Of a stretch of 57,194 bases of DNA, positions 55,803 through 57,194 are shown piece by piece. Made by a program: the position numbers and the translations under genes. The stretch covers positions 1 through 57,194 of IMG/VR virus record IMGVR_UViG_3300046616_000599. The stretch is one strand, 5' to 3'. The notes under the pieces are model-generated. The model saw nothing but the letters and a program-made list of their open reading frames with translations, did not search any database and had not been told where the DNA came from. The stretch's first letter is position 1. Every line of letters starts with the position of its first letter. Origin of the DNA: a virus.

Positions 55803-56420
55803 TTATGGGCTTTTTGTCCGGTCAGGGAGGCGATTTGCAAACGGCGTTTCACCTTTGAGGATCCGGATTTTGGTGCACAATTCGGTGATGCGCTTGTCCT
55901 TCGCCATCAGCTCCCAGTTGCTTTTGGTTTCGATATCGGTCGCTCTGCGGCTGGCGTCAGCGGCTGCTGCCGTGGCCTCTCGCAATTGTGAGCGAAGCTG
56001 TTCGCATTCGGTCGATACGTTGGTGTGCAGCTCAACCAGCTTGAATATCTTCTCTCGCTCCTGGCGCAGTCGCAGAGTCAATTCCTGAACTTCGTTCTCG
56101 CACATGCTGAGCTGATGCCGGCAGGTTTCGAGCGGAGTCGGGCAGCCGAGCCAGTCGTCGGTATTTTCGATATCGGAGGGATCCACGTAAGGCGCCTTGC
56201 TGATACTGTTTGGATATACAGTAATCGAGGCGTAGCCGGTGAGCGAGGGTGAGGCGACGAGCTGTAGGGTTTTGGATTGGTGACCGATCGGCAGAACGCC
56301 GGGGATGGCGCCAAAAAGGCGTGGGGACTTTTTCGGGGATTCGTAAGTGTCAGTGAAGGTCAGTGCGGCACCGTTTGCAGCGAGCGCCGATAGAAGACTC
56401 AACAAATACTGTGGTTTCAT
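55803..56420 (-). CDS. Exported coiled-coil protein at attR
   Basis: ATG at 56420 gives 205 residues; an ATG at 56435 inside attR would add five. The first 25 residues (MKPQYLLSLLSALAANGAAL) resemble a signal peptide, residues about 105..185 form a coiled coil (CENEVQELTLRLRQEREKIF), and the C-terminus is basic. It would be transcribed leftward, with any promoter at or beyond attR, so expression may depend on integration. Function unknown. Confidence 0.6.
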   Translation of the reverse strand: MKPQYLLSLLSALAANGAALTFTDTYESPKKSPRLFGAIPGVLPIGHQSKTLQLVASPSLTGYASITVYPNSISKAPYVDPSDIENTDDWLGCPTPLETCRHQLSMCENEVQELTLRLRQEREKIFKLVELHTNVSTECEQLRSQLREATAAAADASRRATDIETKSNWELMAKDKRITELCTKIRILKGETPFANRLPDRTKSP

Positions 56421-56430
56421 CCCATTTTCA

Positions 56431-56480
56431 AGCATGGGGTGCTAGGGGTCGAGTGTTCGAATCACTCCGTCCCGACCATA
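56431..56480. repeat. attR, 50-bp direct repeat
   Basis: Identical to 370..419. It carries the 3' part of tRNA-Pro without the acceptor 5' strand or D arm, so it is not a functional tRNA. Host sequence begins after it. Confidence 0.95.
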
Positions 56481-56504
56481 ATTCCTGGGTAAAATCAGAC
56501 AGTT

Positions 56505-56531
56505 AAGCCGATCAGCCAGATCGGCTTTTTT
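56505..56531 (+). terminator. Original host terminator of tRNA-Pro
   Basis: AAGCCGATC and GATCGGCTT form a 9-bp stem, followed by T4. Before integration it would have followed the tRNA gene. Confidence 0.85.
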
Positions 56532-56573
56532 GTGTCTGCGCAAAACCCGCGCAAAACTAACCTGCGGTTGGCG

Positions 56574-57194
56574 CTAGTACCTCAGAAAATCTCTGGAGGT
56601 ATTTCCGCAGTTGAACAGCACATCCAGAATACTCACGCCATGCGTGAACTCGCCCCACAGTTGCGGGTATTCACGGTATCCAGAGTAATCAAACCACGTC
56701 AGTTTGATTCCGGATTCGGCGAACATATCTTCCTCTAAGTAGTTTTCAGCCGCAGGGCCGGAAACGTATTCTGTCGCCCCCGCTTGCCGGCAAAGATCGA
56801 CGATTCTTTCTGTTTTGCCTTCGCAGAGTGAATAGTCCCAAGAGTTTTTTATTGTGGTGGTTATCTTGAGGTAGGCGCAGATCGTTTCAATCAGCGTTCT
56901 ATTGAGCTCTGAAAGGCTTGTGAATTGTCGATCCAGATACAGTGGTTTCAGCAGTTGAGAAATTTCGCCGAAATATTCTGCCTTGGCATAGTTGGCTTCG
57001 ATGCTGCTCCAGTGCTTGATCTGCCACCTTGGGTCGAGCTCAACGTCTCTGATTCTTCTGTTCAGGTTGGAGCCGGCGGGGACGGTCAGCCATTTAACGC
57101 CTTGCGGAGTTTTTATCTGGTTTCTGTTTCGCCAGTCATTTTTCGTGTATTGCATGTCATCGTAAATGATGAATTCATCAACGGCTGCAATCAT
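56574..57194 (-). CDS. WbqC-family protein, 5' end missing (host)
   Basis: The frame is open to the end of the window. The 206 residues visible (FIIYDDMQYTKNDWRNRNQI, WLTVPAGSNLNRRIRDVELD, YVSGPAAENYLEEDMF, LTWFDYSGYREYPQLWGEF) match WbqC-like proteins of O-antigen gene clusters. Normally about 20 residues with an MQPYFFPY-like start precede the first residue seen, so the methionine at 57194 is probably internal. Chromosomal gene. Confidence 0.88.
   Translation of the reverse strand: MIAAVDEFIIYDDMQYTKNDWRNRNQIKTPQGVKWLTVPAGSNLNRRIRDVELDPRWQIKHWSSIEANYAKAEYFGEISQLLKPLYLDRQFTSLSELNRTLIETICAYLKITTTIKNSWDYSLCEGKTERIVDLCRQAGATEYVSGPAAENYLEEDMFAESGIKLTWFDYSGYREYPQLWGEFTHGVSILDVLFNCGNTSRDFLRY

Noticed and set aside
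56431-56478. Second tRNA-Pro at attR
   Set aside because: Only the 3' part is present; the acceptor 5' strand and D arm are missing.

Overview
The window is a complete prophage with its host flanks in a Pseudomonas chromosome (fluorescens-group like). Host DNA at the left is the 3' end of the MerR-type regulator that usually follows ihfA, then tRNA-Pro(GGG). Host DNA at the right begins with a WbqC-family gene, which suggests an O-antigen cluster. A perfect 50-bp direct repeat (370..419 and 56431..56480) made of the 3' part of the tRNA marks attL and attR, so the element is about 56.1 kb. The left copy keeps the tRNA whole. The genus call rests on protein families and host context, not on a database search.

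Layout. 487..1949: integrase and excisionase. 1993..15622: a leftward early operon of small phage genes, many coupled by ATGA overlaps, with a Gp157 gene, a Rad52-like annealing protein, an ASCH-domain protein and a large cytosine methyltransferase. It is interrupted by foreign cassettes: a HEPN-like gene on the plus strand, an AT-rich membrane-GAF gene pair, and two small plus-strand genes. 15624..17691: immunity region with a CI/S24 repressor, a Cro-like protein, promoters PL and PR, and repeated TGGTAAA operators. 17745..22908: rightward early genes: Rha antirepressor, a replication initiator containing four iterons, NinB and NinG. 22905..23045: late promoter and two terminators.

23196..26400 is a cargo island: a Mu Com-like zinc protein followed by a secreted beta protein, an LlpA-type lectin bacteriocin and a pesticin/T4-lysozyme-type muramidase with an unknown N-terminal domain. 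Each cargo gene is preceded by a copy of the com 3' end that is still open over the same 18 codons and ends in TAG just before the ribosome-binding site. This is the most unusual feature of the window.

26475..55374 is a lambda-like siphovirus late region: holins, terminase, DUF4055 portal, head morphogenesis, scaffold, capsid, connectors, tail tube, frameshifting tail chaperones, tape measure, M/L/K/I/J tail tip, fibres, SleB-type hydrolase, Rz and Rz1. Accessory genes (XRE regulator, lipoprotein, acyltransferase, several unknowns) sit in gaps, often beside terminators. Near attR lie two leftward genes that could be expressed in the lysogen.

Several genes are damaged: a one-base frameshift in the tape measure gene, in-frame amber codons in an Acb2-like gene (27377) and a Cys-rich gene (5026), and an ochre codon in a small tail gene (53171). 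The prophage may therefore be inducible for bacteriocin release but unable to make infectious virions.
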